Of a stretch of 64,000 nt of DNA, positions 1-30,613 are shown piece after piece. Below the pieces are notes generated by a model. The model made no database searches, had not been told where the DNA came from, and saw only the letters and a program-made list of their open reading frames with translations. Position 1 is the first letter of the stretch. Each line of letters opens with the position of its first letter. Both the position numbers and the translations under genes were made by a program. Location: NCBI GenBank assembly GCA_963576475.1, contig OY754981.1, positions 14,826,716-14,890,715 of the forward strand, given 5' to 3'. The stretch comes from Molanna angustata. Taxonomy: Eukaryota > Arthropoda > Insecta > Trichoptera > Molannidae.

Positions 1-267
1 TTTTATTCATAGTGGTGAGTAAAATAAGTGTTCACGGAAATATCTATATCAGACAAAAGGGATTACAGTTACTATGAACATAAGTCACTACAGTTTCCTT
101 CCATCCCTTTCGCCCCTTCAGTCCCTTTCGTCTCAGACAGAATAAATAATAACTCAGAAATCATCCTAGGTGTGCGCTAAACAAATCACCAATGTTTCAT
201 CCCAAACAGAAGGATTTTATAGGAACGCATGTATAACATAAAAACACAAATTATATTTTTACTGACC

Positions 268-410
268 AACTTTTTTTAACATCTCAATAGAGACAAAGTT
301 GGGATATTGTAGAAGAACCAGGAACTCGAGGCACCTACAGGGCTTACGACCTGTCATCGGCTGGTTTACGTTTTGACTCCTGAAAGTGAAAAAAATCCAA
401 TATTTGCGTA
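268..410 (+). repeat. fragment of a long-inverted-repeat element
   Basis: The block AACATCTCAATAGAGAC then GAACTCGAGGCACCTACAGG and GACCTGTCATCGGCTGGTTT recurs at 18253-18640 as an inverted pair and, partly, at 25815-25915. Here one arm (273-372) is joined directly to the sub-terminal TTTGACTCC...CCAATATTTGCG segment (372-410), implying an internal deletion. Confidence 0.6.
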
Positions 411-449
411 TATGCAATTAAAAAAATATTCGATTAACACAAATTCTAT

Positions 450-612
450 CGCGGGCGTCCTGGGTTCGATTCCCAGCAGAGGAGAAATTTATTTAAATTC
501 ATTTCTCACGCAAATATTGCTTCTCTGGGCTGGAAACACTGGTTAGTTGGAAGAAATTTCCATTCGGTAATAAACTCGCCACTTGCGCAGGGTGCAAGGA
601 AGTGTTTATTAT
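450..612 (+). mobile_element. tRNA-derived SINE, family 1
   Basis: Contains a pol III B-box-like GGTTCGATTCC at about 463-473, then a body recognisable by CGCAAATATTGCTTCTCTGG and AACTCGCCACTTGCGCAGGG, and a tail drifting into TTATTAT. At least five more copies: 17641, 24567, 32812, 49395 and 54030. The 5' tRNA half with the A box is missing here. Confidence 0.75.
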
Positions 613-1000
613 ATTTTTTATTTAATAAACAGGATGCTCATTGGTAAATACAACTGCTTCGTGCCAGATTTAATCTATTTCATACCTATATTCAATAAGC
701 AAGAAAATATCAATAAACTAGTGTATATAAATGATTCATCAAAAATGGTGATTAATTCAGAATTCGGAGTAGAACATTTAGGCTGGATTGTTTCAACAAA
801 TGTAACAGTTTTACTACGTATTTTTTTATCAAACAAAAATTATGCTTCTACATGTATATTGTCCTTATAATAGGACGACTGTTTAGGCTGAATAGGGCCT
901 TATCAACTGGTCTTTTGCTTGATTAAAAAATACCTAGTATAATGAAGTTCTACACCTTAAACATTGTTAGTATGTATTGACAATTTTAAAAATATTAATA

Positions 1001-1125
1001 GTATAGTTAAAATACTTTTGATTTCATGAAATTGTTCAAATATGTGTTATTTGACGGCATTAGATTTCAATGAAACAACCAAAACTTTTGAATAACTTTA
1101 TGAAATCAAAGTATATAACAATACT
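1001..1125. mobile_element. short MITE with about 35-bp inverted ends
   Basis: Left GTATAGTTAAAATACTTTTG, then ATTTCATGAAATTGTTCAA, mirrors the right end GTATTGTTATATACTTTGAT on the other strand. A second copy, in the opposite orientation, is at 30503-30613. Non-coding. Confidence 0.6.
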
Positions 1126-1149
1126 TTTGCATAAATCTATGTTAGAGAA

Positions 1150-1238
1150 ACATAGCCTAATCTTCCTACGTTCCCTAAAATAAGCATAAATTACTAGCCC
1201 AGCGCGCTAACCGTTCTGCCATCGACCCATCTAAAATG
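1150..1238 (-). mobile_element. SINE family 2 fragment with internal deletion
   Basis: Starts like the tail-side of the copy at 13010 (ATCTTCCTACGTTCCCTAA) and then jumps to the tRNA-like head (GGCAGAACGGTTAGCGCGCT on the minus strand). The B-box segment between them is missing. Confidence 0.6.
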
Positions 1239-1254
1239 CTTGCATGCTTTTGTA

Positions 1255-1450
1255 TCCAATTGTTGGCTATTCGGATCTTATATGTGGTCACCACCATATA
1301 GTGATCAGAATCACAATTGGTTCTTCTATATGTCCTAACATTTGGTGATGCTTGTCGCTCCTCTTTTTTTCTACCAGTACATGGTCAATCTGGTTATGAT
1401 ACCTGCCATCTGGTGATGTCCATGTCCATTTGTATATTTTCTTTCTATGT
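1255..1450 (-). mobile_element. LINE endonuclease fragment
   Basis: Minus-strand translation gives WTWTSPDGRYHNQIDHVLVE and, after a frameshift, NCDSDHYMVVTTYKIRIA. These are the C-terminal motifs of LINE endonucleases (SPDG..NQIDH and SDHYMV). Only about 65 residues survive. Confidence 0.75.
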
Positions 1451-1639
1451 GTATTTCATTATTGTTTGCTTCTTTGTGTAGACTGTTCTTTGTGAAAACA
1501 ATATTCTGCTTGGTATAATTCAAAAAAGCATTCAATTTGCCCCCTCAAATTTGGAAAATGATAGGAAAAAATGTGCTGCTCTGGTTCTCAATGCTATTTA
1601 ATAAAGTATTTTCGGTTAGTAAAATACCACCGTCATGGC

Positions 1640-2106
1640 ATACTAGTTATCTGTGTCATATATACAAGAATAAGGGAGAGACGTAGCAAACTGTAACAAC
1701 TACAGACGAATCAAACTCACATCACATATACTGAAACACTGGGAAAGGGTCATAGGAACAAGACTTTCGGTCATAGCAACCACTACACATATCCAGTTTG
1801 TGTTTTCAGCTGGCACATCTACAACGGAAGCCATCCAGACAATAAGTGCTCACAGAAAAATATTGGGTAAACTAGGAAAACCTATACATGGTCTCTATTA
1901 ACCTGGAGAAAGCCTTTGATAGTGTCCTGAGCGATCTTGTATGGACAGTACTGCGGGCACATAAAATTCCTGAATCATACATCACAATGGTGCAAGATAT
2001 ACATGACAAAATTAATACCAGAGTGAGAGGACCAGCATCGAGTATCAAGAGGGAGCTGGCGGTACAAGGTGTCCTACAGAAGACATCTCAGAGTCACAGA
2101 TCATAG
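1640..2106 (+). mobile_element. LINE reverse transcriptase fragment (RTE-like)
   Basis: Reads KGETSNCNNYRRIKLTSHIL, then a motif-2 like FSAGTSTTEAIQTI, then INLEKAFDSVLSDLVW and YITMVQDIHDKINTRVRGP, which match conserved blocks of RTE-type reverse transcriptases. It stops before the catalytic FADD region. The open part 1888-2106 is not an independent gene. Confidence 0.8.
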
Positions 2107-2508
2107 CGACTGTTGACAATAGTAAGGCCACCATTTGAATGCGTTTAAACCCTCCATTTCACCTCGACTTACTTCCTTGCGTCTCACCATAAACGAAACA
2201 TTTATCGGAGATTGTCAACCAATTAAATTTTTCCCACTTTATTGTTATCTTAAAAATTTAAATTTTTTGTTGGAATAGATAACTAAAAATAAACAAAAAA
2301 ACATATCAGACTACTGAGGTGGTAGTTGAGGTATTGTGTGTCAATATTAGGATAGCATTTTTTTATTACGATTGATGATGTTTACACAAGTCGCTTTTAT
2401 AGATATAATATAACAACCACATAATATAAAATAATTTACATGCTATTTATTACATATAAAAGTGGCTTTGTAAATAAGCCTTCTAATTCTTAAATCTGAA
2501 ATATATAC
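2107..2508. other. no feature recognised
   Basis: AT-rich sequence between a LINE fragment and the open frame at 2509. Nothing recognised on either strand. Confidence 0.5.
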
Positions 2509-2982
2509 CTATAACATTTTCAATATGTCCTTCATAATTCCAGTCCTAACTAAAAAAAAACTTTTAGATGTTTTAATCATGAGGGCTAAAGAATATAATC
2601 CCGGGGTGATTTCTATTAAAGTTAATTTTGGAATTCCCTGAAAATAACAAACATACAAAGTCATAAAATGTATTATCGCCAGTTTTGTGTCAACATTCAT
2701 TTGGTAATCCCCTAATATGCTACCTGTATGTACATAGCAATGGTGACAATAATAATTTGTTTTAACAATTACCTTCTGAGAAATATAGTATAACAATGTA
2801 GCTATTGTCCAACTGTCGATTCGTTCAAGAGAATGAAATTCTTTTGAAGGAAGAGGCAGTTTAAATCCAAGACGCGTGTATGAAGGAACACGATTGTATG
2901 CAAGGTCTATATTTTTCACGGTTTTTCCAACGTTGAAGTAAAAAAACACCAACTTAGAGGCTTCGCAGCATATATGTTCCAT
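2509..2982 (-). other. 157-codon open frame overlapping the Helitron-like repeat
   Basis: Starts MEHICCEASKLVFFYF and contains VPSYTRLGFKLPLP and HSLERIDSWT. The first part (2810-2982) has decayed counterparts in the same position of the repeat copies at 50830-51000 and 63360-63500 (shared EHICC and the ER/EQ-IDSW block), so that part is repeat sequence. Within it, CAGAAG/GTAATT and a later TATTTTCAG/GG could be a short intron. I do not recognise the protein; a chemoreceptor C-terminus was considered but the motifs do not fit. Confidence 0.3.
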
Positions 2983-3784
2983 GTACGGATTTACTCAGAA
3001 TTCGGAGAACATTTCGTGTGTCTGTCTGTGTGTGTGTGTGTGTCCCCCCTATTGACTTTTGATCCGCTCAATTTACAGAGCCAAAATTTTCAGAATATAT
3101 AAACAGTAATAGGCCTACAAAACTTTTATACTCAGAATTGTGAATTTTTGTTTCAATCAGGGGTTATCAACTTTTGAATTTTTACTTTATTTTCCATATA
3201 TCTCAGAACGCTGAAAATTGGTATGAATATAGACAAATAAAAAATCTCAAATTTATTTTTTTTAAAAAATTCTAGTGTTTCTCAAACATTTTTTATTAAG
3301 AAAAATATTTTTTTCTTTATGAAAAAATTATGTGTTTAACTGCCTATATTTCCAAATTTTTTAAAAATATCGAAAAAAGCTGATACACCCCAACTAGATA
3401 ATTTAATTTTCTATAAAAAATATCACCATTGTAGTAGTACATCTCATTTTTTTAACGATTTTTATAAAAATTGAATTTAGTGACCACATCGCTTCATACA
3501 ATTTGTATGGCAGTCGCCTATACACAATGTCTAAGAAGACTTAATAGTTTGATATTTAATATCTAAACATACATACATACCATTATGCTGTTTACATATT
3601 CCGGGTAGGAAAAAAGGACTGACCTCCATACTATCCTATCTTGACATACATACCTACATGTGTTTTATAGAAAACAAAATATCTTAAAATATTCAATAAT
3701 TTGGATTTATAGTTTGGTACTTATTCTTCAACTATACAAAGTATCGCTATCGACAGTTGGATCTCATGTGTTACATGTAACTAG
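2810..3784 (+). mobile_element. Helitron-like dispersed repeat, copy 1
   Basis: Shares about 1 kb with the copy at 50020-51000 (inverted) and parts with 43990-44461 and 62974-63500. All approach the same right end: TATCGACAGTTGGATCTCAT, then a small CATGT/ACATG hairpin and CTAG followed by T. This is what a Helitron 3' end looks like. Contains a TG microsatellite at 3022-3042. The left boundary is not defined. Confidence 0.55.
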
Positions 3785-3867
3785 TAACTATTTTACCTGC
3801 TGTACTAATATGGCAAGCAGTGTAAATGTACCAGGTATACAGGTACCTAGGTTAAATATTTTTTTTT

Positions 3868-4330
3868 TTTTTTTTATTATTGAAACCAAACAAAATATAA
3901 CAATATAGTTACAAACAATATTACAAAAAAGTACAATTTAAATAAGTTATATGAAACATTTTTTTTATAGGATTATTTGGTATATACCACCTCACTAGGC
4001 TGAGCCTGTACCGAGGTGGCAGATTTTTTTTTTTTTGCGTTATATCTGACAGAAAAATATTAAACTTGTATTTAATTAAAACTTGTTATAAAATATACCT
4101 ATTATAAAAATAAAATATTGTAGCTTGATCATGTTTCCGCAGTATATAATGCCCTTGTTTCTAATCCATGTTTCTATTGTTTTCTTGTGTTTCAAATTAT
4201 TCATCAACTGTATGTCCGTTATTTCACTTTTTATCTTATTAAAATTTTTTGGAGCTAAATAATAGTAATGTCTTTGTCCGAATGTCGTGTTTGTCTTTGG
4301 AGTCATGAGAAAATTCCTGCGTGTCGTCAA
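3868..4330 (-). mobile_element. 5'-truncated LINE, 3' end of the CR1/Jockey-like group
   Basis: The minus strand encodes TTFGQRHYYYLAPKNFNKIK, the same C-terminal block as the LINE at 34460 (FGQRNYFYVAPIIFNDLP). It is followed by a 3' UTR with the CTCACTAGGCTGAGCCTGTA motif (plus-strand sense) also seen near 43180. Only the last 85 or so codons are present. Confidence 0.75.
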
Positions 4331-4949
4331 ATATTAATATTAATATCAAAAATGAAACATTCTATAACAATTCCTTTGGTTGCCGATATCTGTCCATGAA
4401 GGAAAGAGAACATCTTACCTGAAACGCATTCATATACTGGCACTAATATACATAGAAGGCCTGACCCTGGATGAAATGATGATGAATAGAGCATCTCAAT
4501 TATTTCTATTACCACATATTCATTAAATGAAATATGATTTTGTTTTCAGGTGTAACGAAGTTTGTTAAATTTGATAAGAATTTATCATATTCTTACCAAG
4601 TATTTTCTTAAATATCCTACCATTCGTATTTTTGATGTGAGTATCCACAAATATCCATATGGGAGAATATAATATTTTGGAAAAGAGATTTTTCAGCTCG
4701 TCGTTCGAAGTACAATAAGCACGTCTACGGAATTGTCTAAGTCCGGATACTGGGTCGTCTAACTCACTTTGTATTTTCAAGAAAAAACTAAAGATGGAAT
4801 ATTTATCCCTTAACATCTGATCCCGATTTCCCCTACTTGATCTTTCCTTATCCTTTTTTTTATTTGTTGTTTTTATTTTTACTAGTATAATGTATATTTT
4901 CTTTGTTTTTTGTCTCGCTTTCATTCTTTTGTTGATGTACATATACAAT

Positions 4950-5075
4950 TTTGTCATACTTTGTAATCTGGTTGGTAGGAAGAAATTGTCTAATGGCAAT
5001 AAGCCCGACAGTGGCATTATATATTTTTTTATATTATGTACAAGATGATAAATAAATATATATTTATTAAATACT
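4950..5075 (-). mobile_element. 3' fragment of LINE family B
   Basis: The minus strand matches the 3' region of the LINE relic at 42440-42600: both encode a HLVHNI(K/N)KY...LLPL(D/G)NFF.PTRLQSMT segment. A further partial copy is at 7510-7592. The long open frame here (4565-5119) is mainly relic and not a gene. Confidence 0.6.
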
Positions 5076-5119
5076 GCTTGGGCTCCATAGGTCAGTAAAG
5101 GTAGCAAGATATTTGACAC

Positions 5120-7150
5120 CAGATTTTGGGTGTTTGCTTATTTTCTGAATTAAGATGTTGCATTGAAGGCTCGTATAGGATAGAATTACAATTACTTGAA
5201 GAATACATAACCATATATTTTGATGTAGTTCTAAATATCTAAACAATTACTGAAAGAAATATGTAAGTTTTATTTAGGTGTATAGAGGTCGGAATGTGTG
5301 AATTACAGTTGCCAGCACAGAGCAGTTTTCTTCTGGGCAACTTAAATTACATAAAAACAAATATTTGATGTACTATGTTGGATAACATATAACTTTTAGG
5401 GACTCGGGATTAATAAGTATAGTAAATGTGTATTTATTCAAACATCAATTTAAAATAATAAAAGACAGTAGTATTTGTTAAAATTAATTTATTAGAGCTG
5501 TTTATGTATATACACGCAATTAATAAGATATCATCAGTGCATTATGCACATTGAAGATAAAATTAAAGAATTATTGTATAAAAATGTGATAGGCATGAGA
5601 TTAAAACTAGAACATAAAATGAGATAAATTGTCACCATTTAAAGTTGTTTACAACACTGTTAGGTAAACTTATTACTCATTATATAATGTAATATGTATG
5701 AAGTCAAGATATAAAAATGACTTACTTTTTTATGTACAAACTTTGAGGCATCCATCAAATTAAAAAAAATATTTCTAAGCATTCCATGCCATAGTACAGG
5801 TTATGTAAACTAAGATTTGCTGAAAAGAATGGGTACCCTTTTCACCATGTGTTATGATTCTGTAAATAACGGCCCACGAATGTTCTAATCAGTAACTTAG
5901 TCAACAGATGTGAATTTAAGACAGTCAATTTTAATTTGAAAATAAATTAAAACCTTTATGGTTTGTACAAAAAAAAAACAATAAAATATGCACATACTAT
6001 AGGAACTGGAATTTTCAGCACACAATTCTTGTGTAGGTAGGGCATAGTGAGTATAGTTTGTTTGTCATGTTTATATCCTTTAATAAATTATATAATTTCG
6101 TTTGAAACATCACAAGTATTCATAGTATCAAAGTTGTGTTTTGTTATAACACATTGATAGATTCTATGATGATTTTATTATAGATACAATTCATTATAAC
6201 TTGCTCATAAAAATATTTGGAAAGACAAATAAGATATTTGTATTTCCAAATACCAAAGTTATTGTGATTTAATCAACTTCGCTAAAACAAATCTGTGCAG
6301 AGGTGGACTAATTAATGTTCACAATCTAGTTCTTTATAAGTTACCATTGTCTATTACATTGTATATTCATTTTATAATTAAACTGATTATTTTAAATTCC
6401 AATTAATTTAAAATCAGAGTTGTGCCTGACGTAAATAATAAATTTTCATAAAATTCCAAATCGTTAAAGAACAATCTAAAAGAGATCAAATATGTAATCA
6501 CATCATATAAAAATATGTTGAAAATATTCATAAATTTACTTGATTCATTTAAGGCACTGGAAGCTTTACTTGTAGAATAAAAAAATACAATCTTGAAAAT
6601 ACAAAATATTCAATATTTTTTAAAAAATCTGTTTGAGCTTACAAAAATAAATAGAATTGTTTCAAAGAACAAGTGCATTGACAGCATTTCTAGTTGTATT
6701 TTTAACCACAATTTCACTAATCAAAAATTTTGTATAATTTATTTGGTAAAAAAATCTTCATTGATAACTAAATATTTTATTTTAGAATTTTATTTGTGTA
6801 GCTAGTGAAATATTACTAATTATGGGTTTTTCACAAAATATGCAATATACTCACAGGATCTGAGCAAAAAATTATGCTCAAAACCAGCCTAAAAGAGTAT
6901 CACCAAAAATACTCACGAGGTATTTCTAGTTTTCTTGAAATTCTAAAGTATCAACGTTGTTAAAATTGAACATATTTACTAATAAAATGCAGAGTTCCAA
7001 AAATACATGTACCTGTATAATTTTGTCACTAGTTTCCTAGAGTAAAAATGTGTACATTATTTGAAACAAATTTTGATGTCAACATTCCAAAATCATATTA
7101 TAGCTTAGAAAGCAAAGAAATATTTGATGAAACATAAACTAAAAGTGAAA
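5120..7150. other. AT-rich stretch, no feature recognised
   Basis: Very AT-rich, no splice-flanked open frame, no inverted-end element found by eye on either strand. Confidence 0.5.
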
Positions 7151-7156
7151 TGTGTT

Positions 7157-7228
7157 AGTAATCCAGTGATCGCGAGTTCAAAATCTGCATTTATGCTTAG
7201 TTTAGGGAATGTATGAGGATGTATATAT
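7157..7228 (+). mobile_element. SINE family 2 fragment
   Basis: AGTAATCCAGTGATCGCGAG, then the element's mid part (CATTTATGCTTAGTTTAGGG) and GAGGATGTATAT; the head and poly(A) tail are lost. Confidence 0.5.
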
Positions 7229-7509
7229 TTAGTTATTTATTTATTTATCTCTATAGGGAACATAATATGTTATTACAAAGCCAAGAATTAAAGACAGTGT
7301 ATACCAAAAGTTGAACAAAAAAGATACATAAATTAACAAAATACAATAAATACATATGAAAAAAAATGACAGATTTTTAATAAACCATGCCGCAGTACTA
7401 ATATACTTGTTACAAAGACATATAAATAACAACTCCCAAGTATTTTTTCAAATAATGAATATTATGTCCTTGTAATAATTACATATACATCCTCATATGT
7501 ACATTTCTT

Positions 7510-7592
7510 ATGGCATTTATTTATTTATTTAACTTTTTGTACATAATATAAACAAATATAATGCACACCAGCAGGCGTATTGCCATTTAGCA
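7510..7592 (+). mobile_element. LINE family B 3' fragment
   Basis: Matches 42450-42530: TTATTTATTTA, GTACATAATATAAACAAATA and a GGCGTATTGCCATTTAG block. Confidence 0.5.
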
Positions 7593-7736
7593 TTTGTGTG
7601 ATATTGAAACAACCAAAATACATCCAATGTGTACTTAGTGGATAATTTATGTTATTGGCGTTGGTATTTAGAATCAAACTGCATACTCAGTTTGAATTTT
7701 TTTTATTTGGTACAATGTGTTATCTTTATTTCTAGT

Positions 7737-7818
7737 ATTCAGGTGAGCAGAATTCAAACCCGCATCCTCTGGATTACTACTTCAACGCAGTAGCTACTCT
7801 GCCACCGACCCATCTAAA
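7737..7818 (-). mobile_element. diverged tRNA-like SINE head
   Basis: On the minus strand GATGGGTCGGTGGCAGAGTA carries an A-box-like region, and GGGTTTGAATTC further on is a B-box-like region. Related to SINE family 2 but diverged. Confidence 0.5.
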
Positions 7819-9709
7819 TTTGATAAGTAACTGAATAAAGAAAATTATAACAAACCAAACATAATACATAACTTTGTGAAATTAAATATGTATTACAAAA
7901 ATAAATCTACAACATATTCAGTGATTAAAGACGAATCACATTTTTCCATCATAAAAGTTACATGTTATGTTATTTTATGTAATAATATTAATCATTTTTG
8001 CTTTTATAAATATAAATACAATCACCTCAATAAAAATACAAGTTAATATTCATTAATCAACCCCATTTTTCCATGTTATTAATTAATGTTACCTACTACA
8101 TTTTGGGTCTGATAATTAAACACATAAAACAATAAAATATTTTGTAGTTTGGAAGACAACATAATTTCTGTAATTACATTCAGTATTCAATATGGCAACA
8201 TCTCACATCAAACAATGACCGAGTAATGTACTCTTGAAAAATTGTAAGAACTTATACTAATATCGTAAATTGTGATATTTCTTGTTTGTTTCTGTCAATT
8301 GGTTCATCTCATTTCGATGGATGTAGAGAATTGTTATAATTGTGATGTTTTCAATACAAGCTTTGGCTTTTAACTAAAAAATAAATAAATTGGCATTTTG
8401 GAAACATGATCATCGATTATAATTAGTAAAATTAGTAATAATTATAAATATTACATTACCTTCTTGATAAATTGTTACAGTTACCAATTAAATGCTCATA
8501 TAAAATATCTTGTACATAAATATTTAACTTTAATATATATTGATGTCATCAATTTTTACTCATATTTCTATTACATTAAAAATTGTATAATATAGTGTTC
8601 ATATTTTTGAAGTTACCATATGAAATTAGGTTATATGAAATTAGGTTATAAGAATAACATCTATGACATATGATTTTAGTTATTTTAGATTAAAAATTAC
8701 TTGATTGATTAAAATTTTGATACATATACATGTACTACTTATAAAAGTAACTCAATTTCAGTATCTTGTACTATAGAATTTAAATAAAATAGTTATTTTA
8801 TAAACTTAGTGAACTGCCAGGTTGGAATATGTCTAGAAGTTGTTTAGCTCTTACTTAAGATGTAAGGAAAGAAAATGTGGTGCTATAAACTATTTAATTT
8901 ATGTGTGTAATGAAATCTAACAAGTGTAAGATCACTACAAATCAATATATAAAACATTCAATCCAGAGGGAGGGTTAGATTTTATTAAAAAAAAGTATTT
9001 GAATAGCCACATAAAAATTCAAATATTGCACATATTATACAAATTTTACTGTAGTGATATAACTAAGATAAATGTATCTTATTGTACTCAGAATACTAAT
9101 TCATTTAATATTGATTTTGTACCTTTTTATTTAAAATGCATTCATTCATCAACATTTTTTTGATAGTATTCTGAGGAATTACAATTACGAATTATTGAAC
9201 CAAACATTGAACCTAATACTTATTAAAATGATTGCATTAATCGAGATCAAATGAGATAAAGTTTGGTGATAGCTCAAGTTTCTGAATATATATGATTGAA
9301 AAAAATCAACTACTACAAAAATAAAACTTGGATACCATAAAACTCAAGAGTTCATTCCAATTACATATATAGATATTTATTTCAGTGTCCCAAACAAAAG
9401 CTGTTGCCTGGTACCATCAATCATAATTCTGAAAGACGAGATACAAGATGAGAAGTTAATAAAAGGTAAATATGCTTGGTTATTTTTGGTCAGAAAAAAG
9501 ATTAGATTATTATGTGTATGCACTATTACATAACTGATCTTACAGAAAATGTTAACAAGGAAAGAACTGGCTTACATGCAGTCTGTGAAAAGACTAATCC
9601 ATTATTTGAGCATATAATATATTCAGATGCATACATAATAAGATGCATTGGACATGGGAGTAATTCAAATAAACAAAATTTTGTATTTCATTAAAGAAAG
9701 CAATATGTT
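7819..9709. other. AT-rich stretch, no feature recognised
   Basis: No coding signal or structured repeat seen, apart from a direct 15-bp duplication (ATGAAATTAGGTTAT) near 8620-8650. Confidence 0.5.
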
Positions 9710-9906
9710 GTTGAGATTAGACATGTGTAACGCTGCGTTGCGCCGCTCAATTGCGTCGACTCAGTTCACTGCGCCGGGTGTGTCAACTCACTCCTTCGAA
9801 ATGTATTGGCTCACGGCACAGTGAGTTGTGAGTGCTATACTGGGAGAATGCGAACAGTGTTAGGGTATTGAGTTATTGAGTTGCCTGCTTTTTAACCGAC
9901 ATACTT

Positions 9907-9946
9907 ACTTTCCCGATTCTACTTTTAAAAGTAGAATCGGGAAAGT
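9907..9946. repeat. perfect 40-bp palindrome
   Basis: ACTTTCCCGATTCTACTTTT is followed immediately by its exact reverse complement with no spacer. Confidence 0.95.
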
Positions 9947-10047
9947 TGTGATATTTTTAAACATGTACATGAAATATAATGAATATAATAATAATCTTTA
10001 CTTATATAAAATACAATACCTTCTTCTTCTTCTTCTTTTCCCTCGCC

Positions 10048-10100
10048 TTATTCCCATTATTTGGGGTCGGCTCTCCTAGTCCGACAAATAATGGGAATAA
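10048..10100. repeat. stem-loop with 20 paired bases
   Basis: TTATTCCCATTATTT (10048-10062) pairs with AAATAATGGGAATAA (10086-10100), and an inner GTCGG/CCGAC extends the stem. The segment includes the GGGGTCGGC motif also found near 59440. Confidence 0.8.
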
Positions 10101-10753
10101 AGCGAAAAAAAATGGGAAAATACAATACCTTCATATTATAATTTTATTATTATTTTTTTACTAGCTTAATGACCCGGCACAGTGAATTGTGAGCTGCACT
10201 GTTACTGATTTGCATGGAAAGGTGTTGTACCAGCAAAGTAAATAAATTGTTATTTATTACCTTTAAACACTTTAATAAATGGTAATATGTGAAAAACTGA
10301 CGTCACTTTCAAAAATTTTCATATTATTAATTACTCTCACTTACTGACTCAAGTCAACGCAGTTCATTCATGCGCTGTATGTAGGTACTTAAGAGCCTGT
10401 GAGTTGTTGAATCTTTGAATGTGTCATGTAGATGGTGCGCGGTACACATCTCACTCGGCGTATTCATTTTGTTGCATCATGACGCAATTATGGGTTAACT
10501 CAGTGAGCCGGCGCAGTGAGCTGCGCCTGAGTTACTGGGTTGACGCAAGGAATTTTGTTGAGTTACCCATGTCTAGTTGAGATAATATCTCAAAATTGGA
10601 ACTTATGAAATGGGCAGATATTAGTAACTTGTATTTGGCTGATTTAGGTTCAATGCACTGATTTCCGGAGAGCGTAATTATACATCAAGTTCTATAAACA
10701 ATTGTAAACATATATTATGATCAAATAAACAATAATTAAGTACATAATCACAA

Positions 10754-29639
<18,886 letters not shown>

Positions 29640-29662
29640 TCCCGCGGCGTACATAAACAATG

Positions 29663-30502
29663 CTGGGAAAAAAATCACAACTTATTGCACATTTGAAGTA
29701 AATTTGAACCACTTTCCAGTGTCCCTTTCTTGTGTTGATGTGAGAATCGTGCGTTAAGATGAGATGACTTTTGACGGATATACAACCACGCCTCTGGCAT
29801 TGATAAACTTCTTTTTAGGTCCGTCAATATCTTGCGAATTTGATTATGATTTACGTCGTCATGACGATAATTTATCGCGAAATAAAAACATATTCCCACG
29901 AAACCGACAAGTTAGACATCGCGACAAATCACAACCTTTTTAGGAATTTCTCAGAAGTTGGTATCCTTGTGAAAAGGTATAAAAAAAACGTCAATGCGCA
30001 GGCGTTGATCACCTGAGTTTGTGCAAACTGTTGGTACAACTGAGGCCGCAGGGTGAACAGAAATACAAATGCGGTAAAATTTAAAATGTGATCAATTTAA
30101 GTTATAATTTATATAGCAGTGATTATGATTTATATAGCCGTTGAATTGTACATAATAAATAACCCCGAAATCACATAATTACAAAATAATATCTCTATAC
30201 AAATATAATTTAATCCAAGTCAGATATTTTTTTGCGCACAAATTTGCCTCTATTGGTGGATGTGCCTTAATAAAAAGAGGTGATGTGTTTGATTTTTAAA
30301 TTTTACAAGGACTTGGTGGAATTCAATTGTGATTTACATTTTTATACATTTAATACAAGTAGGTATATAGTAATATAATATAACGAGTGTGAAGACCATA
30401 CGGAATATTTGTAATTTATGCCGAGCTTGGAGAAAAAGGTATTTTTCTGTCTGTGTTTCTCGAACAAAGATTAAAGCAAAGGTTATATTCTCTTTGGATT
30501 AA
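29663..30502. other. upstream region of katanin
   Basis: Sequence 5' of the first coding exon. A non-coding first exon and the promoter are expected hereabouts or further upstream, but no TATA box, initiator or donor site could be picked with confidence. Confidence 0.35.
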
Positions 30503-30613
30503 AGTATAAGTATAGTTCAAAACTTTTGGTTGTTTCATTGAAATCTAATCCCGTCAGACGACTCAATTTTGAACAATTTTATGAAATGAAAGTATTTTAA
30601 CTTCTTATACTAT
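30503..30613. mobile_element. short MITE, second copy
   Basis: Inverse orientation relative to 1001-1125: TTTTGGTTGTTTCATTGAAA, TCTAATCCCGTCAGACGA and ATTTTATGAAATGAAAGTAT. Confidence 0.6.

Larger units (their letters stand above)
9718..10575. mobile_element. non-autonomous hAT-type element, 858 bp
   Basis: Inverted ends TAGACATGTGTAAC and TAGACATGGGTAAC (13 of 14 identical) are flanked by perfect 8-bp target duplicates GTTGAGAT at 9710-9717 and 10576-10583. An 8-bp duplication is the hAT signature. Sub-terminal regions repeat GCGCCG and CACTGCGCC motifs. Non-coding inside; carries a perfect 40-bp palindrome and a second hairpin. Confidence 0.85.

Noticed and set aside
450..480. tRNA gene
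   Set aside because: Only a B-box arm is present and the downstream sequence is SINE family 1.
2509..2982. Odorant or gustatory receptor C-terminus
   Set aside because: Hydrophobic ends and a possible intron invite the idea, but the diagnostic receptor motifs are absent and part of the frame is shared with a dispersed repeat.
4565..5119. 184-codon gene on the minus strand
   Set aside because: Its N-terminal third is the 3' region of LINE family B and the remainder is low-complexity Lys/Ile-rich translation.
10020..10040. Regulatory GAA/TTC repeat
   Set aside because: A short TTC run inside an hAT MITE; no evidence of function.
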